NCBI GenBank assembly: GCA_029962745.1
Contig: CM057160.1
Span: 3,140,041 to 3,204,040 of the forward strand
Length of the DNA stretch: 64,000 bases
Source of the DNA: Echinometra lucunter
Lineage: Eukaryota; Echinodermata; Echinoidea; Camarodonta; Echinometridae
Direction: 5' to 3'
Both the position numbers and the translations under genes were made by a program. Numbering within the stretch: position 1 is the first letter of the stretch; the number at the start of each line of letters is the position of its first letter. Shown piece by piece: positions 22,165 to 33,546 of the stretch. The notes beneath the pieces were generated by a model. It did no database searches and was not told the DNA's origin. It saw only the letters and a program-made list of their open reading frames with translations.

Positions 22165-22527
22165 CTACCTAACAACTCCATGCACTGGACCGATTCTTGA
22201 TCTGTGGCGGTCGTGCAACATTTTGCTCGGTCTGTTACCGATGACGTATCGGTCACGTTGGTGTAACCGGGGCATTAAATCATCGCGAAGAAGATCCCGT
22301 AAGGCCGAGCTCGTACAAGATAATACATAATTATACAGGTAGATATGAATGATGACGAGGCGCTGTATCAGTTGCCGCCAACTCTCCTGAGAGTGTATAT
22401 ATTTCAAGTATTGATATTTTGATGCATCATCCCCGCCGATCACAGAGCTGACTACCAACCTTTCGGTCTGTGCGTAGTATTCGTGACTAATAAAAGATAG
22501 TAACAGTAGTACAGGTAACATTTTCAT
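22165..22527 (-). CDS. possible secreted-protein ORF or signal-peptide exon
   Basis: The 120-codon frame starts MKMLPVLLLLSFIS, a good signal peptide, with a likely cleavage near EYYAQ-TE. The next region (LVVSSVIGGDDASKYQYLKY) has no recognised domain. The last 40 residues are basic and begin MPRLHQRDRYVIG, which loosely recalls the start of Tc1-like transposase helix-turn-helix regions, so part of the frame may be transposon debris. A GGTAAC at the RYVIG position could act as a splice donor. It is on the receptor's strand 13 kb upstream of the first exon found; whether it is that gene's first exon cannot be decided from sequence. Confidence 0.3.
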   Translation of the reverse strand: MKMLPVLLLLSFISHEYYAQTERLVVSSVIGGDDASKYQYLKYIHSQESWRQLIQRLVIIHIYLYNYVLSCTSSALRDLLRDDLMPRLHQRDRYVIGNRPSKMLHDRHRSRIGPVHGVVR

Positions 22528-24188
22528 TGTGTGGAATAGGATGATTTATTGAGTTTAATTCTGGTAGTAACGCTTGAAGGTTTGATTCTGTACAAGAAAA
22601 ATAATAACTGAAGAAACAGTAGCATACAGAGATGTATAAGTGGTATCACTAAAACCAAGCAAAAAAAAAAAAAAAAAAAAAAGTACTCGCGGTACTATTC
22701 TCTTTTGTTTTAAAGTCATGATGATACGCATTATTAATTAATTTTTAACCACTGCAGAGGAGTTAAAGAGTTAATTGACAGCTGCAAGGGTGCTGCTTCT
22801 GTTGTACACTCCATATGGAATGCTCACTTCATCTGGGTTTTTTTTTCAAACTCGTATAGTTTACCAAATACGAATAACACATTATAATTTCCTTGAAATA
22901 AAAAGACCAGCATGACAAACCAAGACAACGTTGATGTTTCAACGCCATCCTTAATCAACTTCGCAGGATTTCTCTTCGTCTCTTTACGTACGTCATACTT
23001 CATTAATCTAATTTGCGTATCACTTTATAATTATCCTTAATCACATTTCGAAGTCAATTTCAATCATACCAATACAAATTGACAGTTAATTAATGTTTAA
23101 CTACGAACCGCGCTATATACTTAAACATTCTTGAGTGTCCGTTGGTATGTCAACGCTTTAAAAACAGACAACGTTTGACAGTTTTTAATCAGACCCTGGG
23201 GATATTATAACCGAGCTATGAAGTCATTTACAAGAGCTTATAGTTTTGAAGATACCGTATTTCTAGCATACCATCATAGCTACGCTGACTCCTGTATGAT
23301 GTCACAAACCCCGTCATAAACGTCAAGTGCTTTGTTGCCTGCAATTTTGCCAAAAAATTAAAAATACGCGCCATCCCGCAGTCTTTCGTCAATAAACTCG
23401 ACAGTCGACAGGCTTCGATGAAATCACTAATAATACTCGCTGCACATATCTCATATGATTGTCGTTGAATACATTGGAATGGAAAAACGCACAGGGGTAA
23501 TTAAGTTTTTACTGACATGTTTTTGTGATGGTTCATAGGCCTACTATAACCGAGGTGTGGAGTGGGAGGGGCACTGCCAAAAAATGAATCAAATTACTAG
23601 TAATAAGCTCTCAAACAAAACACACAAAAAAATAAAAAATAAAATGCAACCAGTGATATCCCTTCACCTTCGGTACACCCCCTCTATCTTCGGACCTTCC
23701 TAAAACATGTAAAAAGACCGAAATAAAAACCAGTTGATGTTTCACAAAGATCTACGCACGATGCAACCATTTTCACTTCACCTGAAAACTAATTTGTAGA
23801 AATCACAATACGTTTACGCATTGAATTTCCCGTGAGTAATAGAATCAGTATAATTTCAACATATTTTAGACTCCCAAAGTAAAACGATGTTAAATCACTA
23901 AATTTTATTTTGCTATAACATATACAAAGCATGACTAATTTGAAGGATGACGAACATGAGAAAAGCTGCGGCAATCAGATTACAGAAATAGATGTCGAAA
24001 TGTAAATGTAATTTTACTGCTTTTGTTTAAGCAATGTTTTTTCCCAAATGGTGAATAACTAAAATGACTAAAGAAAAATTGAAAATGCTTTTAAAGTTTG
24101 TTTAAATCCTAATCCATAAATCTAATTTATGCAGTTACACATGCCTACGTTCATCATTCGCAACGAGGCTTTTCATAATGAAAGTAGT
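22528..24188. other. no gene recognised
   Basis: AT-rich with a poly-A run at 22662-22682. No exon or inverted-repeat element that I can support. Confidence 0.4.
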
Positions 24189-24335
24189 TCATGGGAAAGG
24201 TTACTGGTCATAAATTCATGAGAATCTTGTAAAAAAAAGGAAGATTGTGATGATGTAAATAATTTGCAGGAAAGGTTTATTGGTCATAAATTTGTGAAAA
24301 TCTCGTAAAATGGAAGACTGTGATTATGGCAAGAG
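24189..24335 (+). repeat. imperfect tandem duplication, about 75 bp unit
   Basis: Two adjacent units share GGAAAGGTT, GGTCATAAATT, GAGAATCT/GAAAATCT and GGAAGA.TGTGAT. A diverged local duplication. Confidence 0.6.
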
Positions 24336-25580
24336 TGAAATATGCTGTCATAAATCGTAATAAATCTTTCCCAAGCATTATTTACTTCCTTTGACTCCAT
24401 TATCATAGATTGCAATGATTTCAAAACAAAGACATTAATGTATCCATGTTTTCTTTTCTCAAAGAAAGGAGTCATGGCCTTTAAAACGTGATTTATTGAG
24501 AAAATAAATCAGTATCGACGAAATATTTGCATGACTGTGTACGAGATCATATTTTCATCAGTGTGAAATACAATGGGTTCAAAAGGAAATAAGTCATTTT
24601 TTCATGGAAACAATTATTACTTTGAATATGTTCATAGAACAGTCTGATTGAAATTTAAAAAGTGGGAAAAAATGAATTTTAACATTCATCACAGCTATAA
24701 ATGAAGCAAAGAAAAAACAAGTTTTCGACAAAATTTCAGTATTTTATAAGAAAACAGTCATTATTCTCAATGACTGAATTTACATCACCCCACTTCAACA
24801 ACAGAAGTAAAAATAAAGTTTAGTCCTTCAAGTTTGATACTGAAATGAATGATCGACATGGTGGAAAGCTATGCCTTCAGAATCATTTTAGAATCGACTC
24901 ACTTAACTTCAGTCTGTTTAAACTGAAAATGATTTATATTTCTGATGATACCTTAAACCATTTCCGTTATTCGAAGCTTTTAAGTAGAGAATGTTATCCA
25001 TGCATGGACAGACAATAAATTTTGTGAGGAACTTCTTTCATTACTTACGCCGATTATAGATAAAGATTCTTAATGCCTTTGCGAGGCTGCTGGGATTCAG
25101 CGGAAGTGGGTTCACTATCATTCGCATGCATGACTCAAAATGGTTCAATCATGCAGAGAAAATTAAACATAAATGTGTCTCCAAGAATACAGATATTATT
25201 TATTCGTTTTAATAAAGGGAAGTATACTTAAGGCGCCACCGTTGGGAATAATTTATGTTATGGTTAGGGGCATACATGAATAACGAAGGTGCAAAGAATC
25301 CTACAATAACATTGAAACATTCGAATCATGTAAAGTCGCAGAAACAATAACATCCCTATACATAATGTACATAATATATGTTAAACCGATCCGCTGTCAC
25401 GGTAGAGTGCATATATTTCAGTTTTTATGAATTTAGAGCGTTTGAATGTCTGAATTTTAAGACTATTAAAATGGTTTTGATTCTATGATACCATTAATTT
25501 AGTTTCAGAACCCATGAAAATTTTAGTGCCTAATGATTCGTAAACATTTCGATATTTGGAGACAGATACAGATGGGTATA
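24336..25580. other. no gene recognised
   Basis: AT-rich. No exon candidates and no clear inverted-repeat ends. Confidence 0.4.
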
Positions 25581-26086
25581 CACTCTAAAATAGGTCGGGG
25601 TAATATTTTACCCATTACCGGGTTAAAAAAAGGGAGGAACACACATGTTTGTTGAGTCAATCTTTACCCCATATAAGGTAAGATTTAACTTAATTGTCTT
25701 TACAGTTTACTCTGTAAATGTGAATTTTACTCAGTACGGGATAAAATTCCACCCGGTCTATTTTGAAACGTATGGCTGGAGAGTTGGATTGAAATATATA
25801 GGATTAAGAAAAAGAGACAGAAGACGAATGAGAGAGAAGGAAAAGAAAGAAAATAAAACGTGGGAATTAAAGGACAAATAGTTGATGAATAATGAGCAGT
25901 AAGATCAGAGTCAAGGCAAACTAGATAATTTGATAATAATGGTATAGTTACCGAACAATTGGTAGAATTTGTTTTTTTAATGGAGTAAACTTTACGAAAA
26001 ACAGAGTAAAATTATACCTTACATACATGCATGCTCATTGTTCCATTTCTACCCAATGCAAATTTTACCAGCCTTTTAAAAGAGTG
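25581..26086. mobile_element. MITE-like element, CACTCTAAAA ends
   Basis: The left end CACTCTAAAATAGGTCGGGG pairs imperfectly with the right end CCTTTTAAAAGAGTG. Both are followed inward by TTTTACC-type repeats. The start resembles elements at 34734 and 46641. The internal 78-codon ORF is not recognised. Confidence 0.55.
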
Positions 26087-26535
26087 CAATAAACGATGCA
26101 GGGAAATCCAATCCTGAACAAGCGGAAGATGCACAATGGAGCACATACATGACAGTATAACTCACAATGGGGATATCCAACATTTACCCTCAAGACAACA
26201 ATATCCGATCTAGGTTCAATATGTTTGCAGAAACCCATTCAAACAAATATCAGTTTTATTCCTGCGACTAAAAATCGCAAAATTTATGAGAAAAAAAAAT
26301 CGACGCAAGACAGAGCAGTTGCTAAATTTAGAATACTATAGGTTTGATAAGATCATCGAATTTCCGAGAACGGGCCAAGCAGGGCTTTATGTACGTTTAT
26401 TTACGTATTCATCACGTTCATCGCACTTCCAATTCATCGCCATTAAATCTGATAACTTATAAGCATCAATCATATTTGATCAGAACTTCTCATCCTCACA
26501 CGGATTCATAAACATGGCTTACGCTAATGAGGAGG

Positions 26536-26642
26536 GAAAGAGAAAGAGAGAGGGGATACGTATCAGGAGTAAAACCGGGTTAGACGGTTAGTCAGAGAGA
26601 GAGGGGGGATACGAATTAGGAGTAAAACCGGGTTAGACGGTT

Positions 26643-26689
<47 letters not shown>

Positions 26690-26778
26690 GATACGAATCA
26701 GGAGTAAAACCGGGTTAGACGGTTAGTCAGAGAGAGAGAGGGGGATACGAATTAGGAGTAAAACCGGGTTAGACGGTT

Positions 26779-26819
<41 letters not shown>

Positions 26820-26875
26820 ACGAATTAGGAGTAAAACCGGGTTAGACGGTTAGTCAGATAGAGAGAGAGGGGATG
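26536..26875 (+). repeat. compound minisatellite, five units joined by (GA)n
   Basis: A 45-50-base unit (GGATACGAATTAGGAGTAAA, then ACCGGGTTAGACGGTTAGTC) occurs five times, starting near 26556, 26608, 26689, 26744 and 26817. Each unit is followed by an (AG)n run of variable length. The units are nearly identical (TATCAGG, AATTAGG and AATCAGG variants), pointing to recent expansion. Confidence 0.9.
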
Positions 26876-27375
26876 TAAAAGAGTAAGAGGGGGATTTTAT
26901 CTAAAAGGAATTACTCCCAATTAAGATCTGATAATTCCCCTCCTCAAGGCATAATCACCCTAATGTGTGTACATGCGCCCGGTCTGGAATAACAGCGACC
27001 TGATTAAAAGTGACACAACCAGAAACATTTCGCATTATCCATTGAATCCCCTTCTTTTTTCCCCCTTTTATTTAATACCAGCTAGAATCTTCTACTCCGA
27101 TATCATTTCCATTAGCAAGCGTGGACGCACTTTGTTCCAGGTTGCAATTTAATCAATGTATACAGGTAAGTCCCAAATCCAGGAAAATCACTGTAAGTAC
27201 TATCATAAGAAACCTATCGAATGAAAAGGTTTGCTGTAATGGTCCAGGCGACAAATTATTTTCTGACAACCCATATTATGTCATCATGGTTATAGAGTAC
27301 GGAAGTCTATGGACGTATTCTGGGGGTAAAATTAGCGTTATGGGATTTATAATATCCCATTCTTCGTTGTTGTAA

Positions 27376-27600
27376 TAATGATAATGACAATAATGATAAT
27401 GAATAGCAAAACAACCCCCCCCCCCCCCTCCTTAAAAAAAAAAAAAGATAACAGAAATAGTTGTGGTATTAGTAGCAACGATAGGAGTGGTATAGTGGCA
27501 ACGGTAGGAACGTAGTACCAGTAACACTGAACATTATTATTATAATAATGATGACGACGACGATGATGATGATGATGATGATGAAGAACCTCTGTATGGA
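27376..27600. repeat. low-complexity patch: poly-C, poly-A, (GAT)n
   Basis: Poly-C at about 27415-27428, a poly-A run at about 27434-27446, then (GAC/GAT)n at 27549-27584. His- and Ser-rich ORFs across it are artefacts. Confidence 0.8.
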
Positions 27601-27827
27601 ATATTGCGCTTGTATGTGACCCATTTAACAAAAAAGAAATACAGAAAAAAAATATGCCCAGTGATAGTTTGATCCTGCACGTGTTGACTTTTCTGGTATC
27701 CGATAAACCAGTTCCACAACGCGAGATGGCAGCAGACTGGTCGACATGCTGTGGTGTGCGCCCCAACTTTTATAGTACACAAGTCAATAGCGCGTTATGT
27801 ACATTCGTTTGATATTTTTTTTCTATT

Positions 27828-28044
27828 TTGACCAATATCTGCAGATTTCTTATAATGTTTGAAATGAGGAATAATCGGGGAAGTTCAGGTCACAGCTGTG
27901 CGGTGCTCAAATGCCACAAGAATTGGAGAAAGTTTAAAAATTGGAAGCTAACTGAGTGCGAAATTCACTCGCCTGCGAAATTCACTCGCCTGCGACTCAT
28001 GAAGCCTGTTTGTGTGAGAAGCGGTACTCCCTACACAGGTTTCA
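27828..28044 (+). pseudogene. zinc-finger (THAP-like) exon disrupted by a 17-bp tandem duplication
   Basis: The frame from 27828 (alternative ATGs at 27855 and 27864) encodes GHSCAVLKCHKNWRKFKNWK and then LTECEIH. C24, C29, C44 and H47 form a C-x4-C-x14-C-x2-H array with a central KxW. At 27959-27992 the 17-mer CGAAATTCACTCGCCTG is present twice in tandem, which shifts the frame. Past the duplication, the original phase continues as HEACLCEKRYSLHRF up to a good donor CA|GTAAGG at 28044. The C-x-C plus LHRF ending is what I associate with THAP-like or transposase-derived zinc-binding exons. As written, the frame misses those residues and reads on to 28094. A following exon near 28200 is possible but unsupported. 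Confidence 0.45.
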
Positions 28045-28099
28045 GTAAGGAATGTGAAGAAATTCGTCGCCAGTGCCAGTGGGTAAAAACATGAACAGA

Positions 28100-28751
28100 A
28101 AGGACTTTGAAGTCAAGAAACATTATCATTATGTAGTTTGGCGTACAATTTAATGAATGAAAACATGTAAACAAGGTAAGATTAAGGGCTCCCGTTTACT
28201 GTGGCAGTTGCAGCACCGCTAGTGCGACAGTGCCAGCAGCATGGGCTTCCATGCTGTGAACGAACTTTTACAGACAAAACTAAGGGGAAAAAGCAACGAA
28301 AGTGCAAAAATACATCATACCTTCATCTGTCAGATATGGCATTGTCTTACCTCATTTATCCATGTATCCATGCTTTAATTTATTGATCTAGAATAAAGTA
28401 AATGGAACAATATCAGGGCATATCTCATATCTTTCATTGATTTTGTAAACAGAGCCAATCGCTGTCAGCGCGCTTGCACACCGCAGCTATCGCATCGCCT
28501 ATAAAATACATAAATCGGAGGTGGAATTGGTCTATAGGATTTTCATTTTTCATTGCCCCCCCCCCCCCCAACAACCTTCTCGCAACCTATCTTCATTTCT
28601 CTGTAGACATGTAGACATATCTAACAATCTTGGGATTAAATATGCTAGGGATAAGGTGCTTTATGCTCTTTCTACTGTTCTATGTATACCCACTGTGCAA
28701 GTCAGCTGTTTAACAAACCATCCATATGCATTTCTCTTCTCGATTATCATC
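28100..28751. other. no gene recognised
   Basis: Contains a poly-C tract at about 28556-28569. A downstream exon of the zinc-finger remnant could be expected here but no acceptor-bounded domain was recognised. Confidence 0.35.
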
Positions 28752-29312
28752 TTAAAGGAAACCAGAACCATCAGGTCAAGTAGATTTTAAATCAAAGCCA
28801 AGGCAGAATATTAAAAACAGATCAGCAAAAATTTGAACGAAATCGGACACGGAATTAAGAAAGTTATGCCTACAGTTGTATATGAAATTTTCTGTTTTTG
28901 ACACTACCATATATGAGTTGTGGACAACTCTCAGTATGTTTTGATTAAAGAATTTCACATATTCTTTCTTTCCTTGAAGACCACATGTTTTCATTGTCCT
29001 TATCCCAAATATGTTGTGGAGAAAACACTCCTACATGATATATCTTAGGTTTGGTTTAAGAAAATGTACAAATCTTAAGCAAAACGAAATTGTTAAATTA
29101 TGAGTGTACAAAACACACCGAGAGTTGTCCACAAAATGTCATCAGTTATAGCTAAGGTAGTGTCAAAAAATGTCAAATAGAAAATTTCATATATCCATAA
29201 CTTTCTCATTTAGCGTCCGTTTTTTTTTTCTCCAAATTTTCGCCGATGTGTTTTATTCCATCTCAGCTTTGATTTAAAAACTACTTGATTTTAGGGTGTT
29301 GGTTTCCTTTAA
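28752..29312. mobile_element. TTAA-flanked MITE with long inverted repeats
   Basis: TTAA is followed by AGGAAACCAGAACC on the left; on the right, GGTGTTGGTTTCCT precedes TTAA. Inverted pairing continues inside: GAAATTTTCTGTTTTTGACA against TGTCAAATAGAAAATTTC, and GAGTTGTGGACAACTCTC against GAGAGTTGTCCACAA. About 560 bp. The interior differs from family A although the target is also TTAA. Confidence 0.8.
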
Positions 29313-29605
29313 CTCCACCATCGACGATTCAAACAGACAAGTTTCGTCCCTGAAAGTAATATTGCCCTCCCTCTTGTATATTACGAAAGTCATTCATGTT
29401 TATTGGTTTGTTGGATGAAATCTCGATGAACAATGACAATGGTCAAATCCATGCTGCCGAAGATTGCACGAGTGGACATGAGGAAGGTTCGCTTGCATGG
29501 TTTCAATAAAGGTTATGATAATGTTTGTCTTCAACTGGCTTTATGTATGTTCTTTTTTGTAAGGAAGCATCTCCTGTTAATCTCCCTTTCTCCTTTGCTA
29601 TATCA

Positions 29606-29733
29606 GGGGGGTGTAACATAAAACATACAATGAATCTTACGATTGATATCAATCGTAAGTCTATGGCAAACCATGTACTAAAGAGATACAATTGATTGTA
29701 AGATTGATTGTATCTCTTTATGTTACACCCCCC
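29606..29733. mobile_element. 128-bp foldback element
   Basis: The ends GGGGGGTGTAACATAAA and TTTATGTTACACCCCCC are near-perfect inverted repeats. The interior repeats TTACGATTGATATCAATCGTAA, itself a palindrome. The whole unit can fold on itself. Confidence 0.8.
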
Positions 29734-29782
29734 AGGTGTATATATTTCTATCTCTGTCTCCCCTTCCTTATCCTCCTCCCCG

Positions 29783-29785
<3 letters not shown>

Positions 29786-29855
<70 letters not shown>

Positions 29856-29858
29856 ACT
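29786..29858 (+). repeat. (CT)n(CA)n microsatellite
   Basis: About 23 CT units followed by about 14 CA units. Further CT/C-rich sequence follows to about 30000. Confidence 0.95.
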
Positions 29859-30000
29859 TCTAAATGCCCATCTGGCCGACTGACCGTGCGTCTGTAATTT
29901 TATTCTCGATCTATCCCCTTAATTTCTGCCTACTTTCTCTCCCTCGCTCTCCCCTCATCCCCTCATCCCCTCACCCCCCCCCCCCCCTCTCTCTGTTTTA

Positions 30001-30519
30001 TTTCTTTTCGCCTTTTTCTGTATATACATGTGTACCATCTCTCCATCAACATATAGAAAATATATGAACTAACCGGCTTTCTCCTATCATTATTTTTCTT
30101 ATTTGCAGCACAATCTAATCTATGTTCAGGGCTATATGATTATGTCAGAATATAATAGATACGAACATGCACAAAAAAAACAAAAACAAATAGCGATCAT
30201 TCGAATTAATTTGGTCTCTCCTTCAACCAAACCCAGAGCAAAGAATCTTGTGTAGGTCTACATGCAGAAAGAAGAAACGAAATTGTGCGATTGAGAGCAT
30301 AAGATGTACTACTTCACATGTCGATATTCAAACAGGCTTTTTCAAATGAACGCTTGAACACAAAGCGACCCCTGTATGATGATGCACTATCCATCGTTTG
30401 ACAAACACAATAGACAGGTAATGAGGGATAACAATTATTGTGATGCCAATGCATCATGCTGTATTACAACACACCGGAACGTGTAAAATGAGGATTATCA
30501 ATGAAACGCTTTAGTTCGC
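30001..30519. other. no gene recognised
   Basis: AT-rich sequence between a CT-rich patch and a TTAA element. No exon candidate. Confidence 0.4.
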
Positions 30520-30932
30520 TTAACCCATTCATGACAGAGGTCCACATTTTGTGGTTTGGCCTTATCTTTTGATGCAAAGCCCTAAAAATCATACCAAATA
30601 CATGAGCAGAAAGAGCAAAAAATTCTACACAAACTGTGCCCATTTTGGTTGCGTCAATATTCATTGTTTGATGCTGAATTTTTTTTAGAGGAAAATAAGC
30701 ATTAAAATCCTTAAATTGGCAATGTGATAGAAGTTTAAAATCACCGTTTTCCCCTGCAAATTGGCAACTTTTTAACTTCTCATCATAATTTCTGTCAATT
30801 TATATCCATTTCAGATACATGACGTTTTATAAGAAAAATGTAGCAATAAAATAAAAATGTTGGTGTTGCCAATTTGAAGAATAAAAGCTGATCAAATTAG
30901 GCCTTAAATAATTCCTGTCACGAATGGGTTAA
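30520..30932 (+). mobile_element. TTAA-flanked MITE, family A copy 3
   Basis: Intact TTAA on both sides, 413 bp. Same orientation as copies 1 and 2. Short deletions (for example after GGCCTTATC) break the internal minus-strand ORF, leaving 66 codons. It faces copy 4, only 136 bp away, in inverted orientation. Confidence 0.9.
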
Positions 30933-31068
30933 AAAGGCTGTCGCAATTTCACATTACTATGGACATGACGGACTTGCATGCAAGAAATATAAATCATCAA
31001 TAAGTAAAGAGCACATCAGTTTGAACATCCATATGTTATCATTACAGACTATTTTGGTTCCGAACTTT

Positions 31069-31484
31069 TTAACCCATTCGTGACAGGAATTATTTAAAGC
31101 CTAATTTGATCATCTTTTATTCTTCAAATTGGCAACACCAACATTTTTATTTTATTGCTCCATTTTTCTTATAAAACATAATGTATCTGAAATGGATATA
31201 AATTGACAGAAATTATGATGAGAAGTCAAAAAGTTGCCAATTTGCAGAAGAAAACGGTGATTTTAAACTTTCTATCACATTGCCAAATTAAGGATTTTAA
31301 TGCTTATTTTCCTTTAAAAAATTTTCAGCATCAAACAACGAATATTGACGCAACCAAAATGGGCACAGTTTGTGTAGAATTTTTTGCTCTTTCTGCTCAT
31401 GTATTTGGTATAATTTTTAGGGCTCTGCATCAAAAGTTATTAGGTCAAACCACAAAATGTGGACCTCTGTCACGAATGGGTTAA
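31069..31484 (-). mobile_element. TTAA-flanked MITE, family A copy 4 (inverted)
   Basis: Intact TTAA on both sides. The sequence is the reverse complement of copies 1-3. The internal ORF, here on the plus strand at 31203-31484, has 93 codons and is the longest version in the window. Confidence 0.9.
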
Positions 31485-32280
31485 ACTGTAAATAGTGCCA
31501 ATGACGTACATGAACTCAGATAAGGATATGCCCTAAAGAATTTGATATACGGAATAAGAAAACACGAAATTAATATATATCACATAAATTTTCAGCTTAC
31601 TTTATTCACATATACATGATATACTTCATGTATTCAGCTTATATCTCTCTTTTGTTAGTCAATAAAGTCGTAGTTTATTTCATTTGCCCTATTTTCTTGT
31701 CTTTTCTACCTCAAAAGAAAGCACACGTGCAGAATGCCTCATTACCTGCACTTAACAAACGTGTAAAGGTATAGTTAGCCCAGGCGAGACTCATTTCAAC
31801 GCAAATTTCAATTTGCATTCATTTTTGTATGATGTCACTCAAACCTTGCGCGTCAAAGGTTGCGTCAGTCGCTGACGTTTTCCTCCGTTATCAAAATTAG
31901 GCCACTATCAGGATAATGTAAAAGTCATACAGCACATCCACTGGTATTACACTTATGTTTGCTCAACGTAATTATCATGAGGGGATACATTTTCTTCTTT
32001 CAAATGTCTCGTCTTTCTCCTTCTCCAAATTAACTCAAGTCTGCTCGTCAGTTATTGTGATGATGCTTTAATGCGACTTGTCTCCCGAAAACCTGATTGC
32101 TTGGCAGCTAATCATTAGGAGCACTTGGCATTGCAAGCGATCCACAAATTGCCCTTTTCAAATCTCTGGTGGTAGTTAGCATGCATCGGGAAATGATAGT
32201 CAAAAACTGCCGACTAGCTGATCCTCCGTCCGTGTAGGTATTTAACCTTTATCGGGGAATGACTGTCAAAAAAAAGAAAG
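31485..32280. other. no gene recognised
   Basis: Unique-looking AT-rich sequence. No exon-like ORF. Confidence 0.4.
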
Positions 32281-32288
32281 AGACAGAC

Positions 32289-32351
<63 letters not shown>

Positions 32352-32365
32352 GAAAGAAAGAAAGA
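32281..32365 (+). repeat. (AAAG)n microsatellite
   Basis: About 19 AAAG units starting after GACAGACAG, with a single GA interruption near 32350. The Phe/Leu/Ser-rich minus-strand ORF is a repeat translation. Confidence 0.95.
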
Positions 32366-33149
32366 CAAAGCAAACTGGATGGCTAAGGCCTCGGTAACAT
32401 TAAACTGATAAAGAAACCGAAAACAAGAATTTCCATGCAAGGTATTCTAAATGGTGCATGTACGTGTATTATTCCAAGTATCTCAAGTATTCTCGTTTGT
32501 TAATAACAGGGCAGCTCATGGTGTACCTTTAATTTTTTCGTATAAGTTTTTTTTTAATCTCTACGTGCATGAAGCAAATTTTAAATGATTTTTAAAAAAA
32601 ATATTTCGTACAAAATTACAAAATTCATTTTCTAACATCTTAGTCTCTCTCTATCAGCTTTATCTTCCGTTTTCTCTTTCTTCTCTTTCTTTCATACAAA
32701 CTTATATTATAAATTTTCGCATGAATATAACTAAATAGTTTCACATTTAAATGAAAGGATACACATTGAATTTCAGTGCTAATAGAGTTACTCATTCAAG
32801 AAGAAAAAAGATTTATATAAACAAAGACAAAATGTTAAAGTTTCACAATTAATAGACAAGACATACCAATGTATTTTCACATTTACAAACAAATCTCAAA
32901 TTCGATTTATGTTTCCCTCGAAATGGCCTTAAAACCCAAAGGATTTTTTCATTAAAAAACTTCCAAATGATTTTTTACAATATATTTTCATTACCTTAAG
33001 AGAAAAATAATAAAGAAAAGAAAGAAGAAAGATTTAAACAGAAAAGAATGAGTAGAAGAAAGAGAATTTCAAATATAAAATTATTATTTTCATTTTAAAA
33101 AGAAGCACACACAACACACACATGCGCGCGTTGGTATTAAAATGCCTTT
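32366..33149. other. no gene recognised; very AT-rich
   Basis: AT-rich with several short poly-A and poly-T runs. No exon candidate. Confidence 0.45.
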
Positions 33150-33290
33150 AGCACAATAATTTATTTAATGTACGATAAAAGAGCAATGTAGATAAAATGC
33201 CTTCCTCAAGGGCATAAGTGCGTGTCGGGGATCAAACCCTCGATTCTTGCGACTCCGACTACGGCACTTTTACTATTATTATTGAAAAAT
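33150..33290 (-). mobile_element. tRNA-derived SINE fragment
   Basis: Read on the minus strand, a B-box-like GGGTTTGATCCCCGACACG is followed by GCCCTTGAGGAAGGCATTTT and ATCTACATTGCTC. The 'TTGAG.AAGGCA..TTATC.ACATTGC' body is typical of invertebrate tRNA-derived SINEs. Diverged and 5'-incomplete. Confidence 0.55.
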
Positions 33291-33546
33291 CTTGTTATCA
33301 GTAACGCCACCGGTCGTAATATGACTGATTCCTTATATTTACTGAACCTCACAAAATGGAACTAAAATCGAGAAGCAAACAGACCTATCATTCTAAAATG
33401 CACAGCGTAACGATTTCAAGAGAGAGAAAGAGCTAGAGAGAGGTGGAGGGGTATGGGTAGTGGTATGACTCAACAGCGGGGTTAAAAATATAATCAGGTT
33501 GAATGACAGACAATAAAACAGGGGGGAGACGGAGTGAAATTTTTAC

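Noticed and set aside
26536..26875. CRISPR-like array of regular direct repeats
   Set aside because: The spacers are (GA)n, not unique sequence, and the genome is clearly eukaryotic; this is a compound minisatellite.
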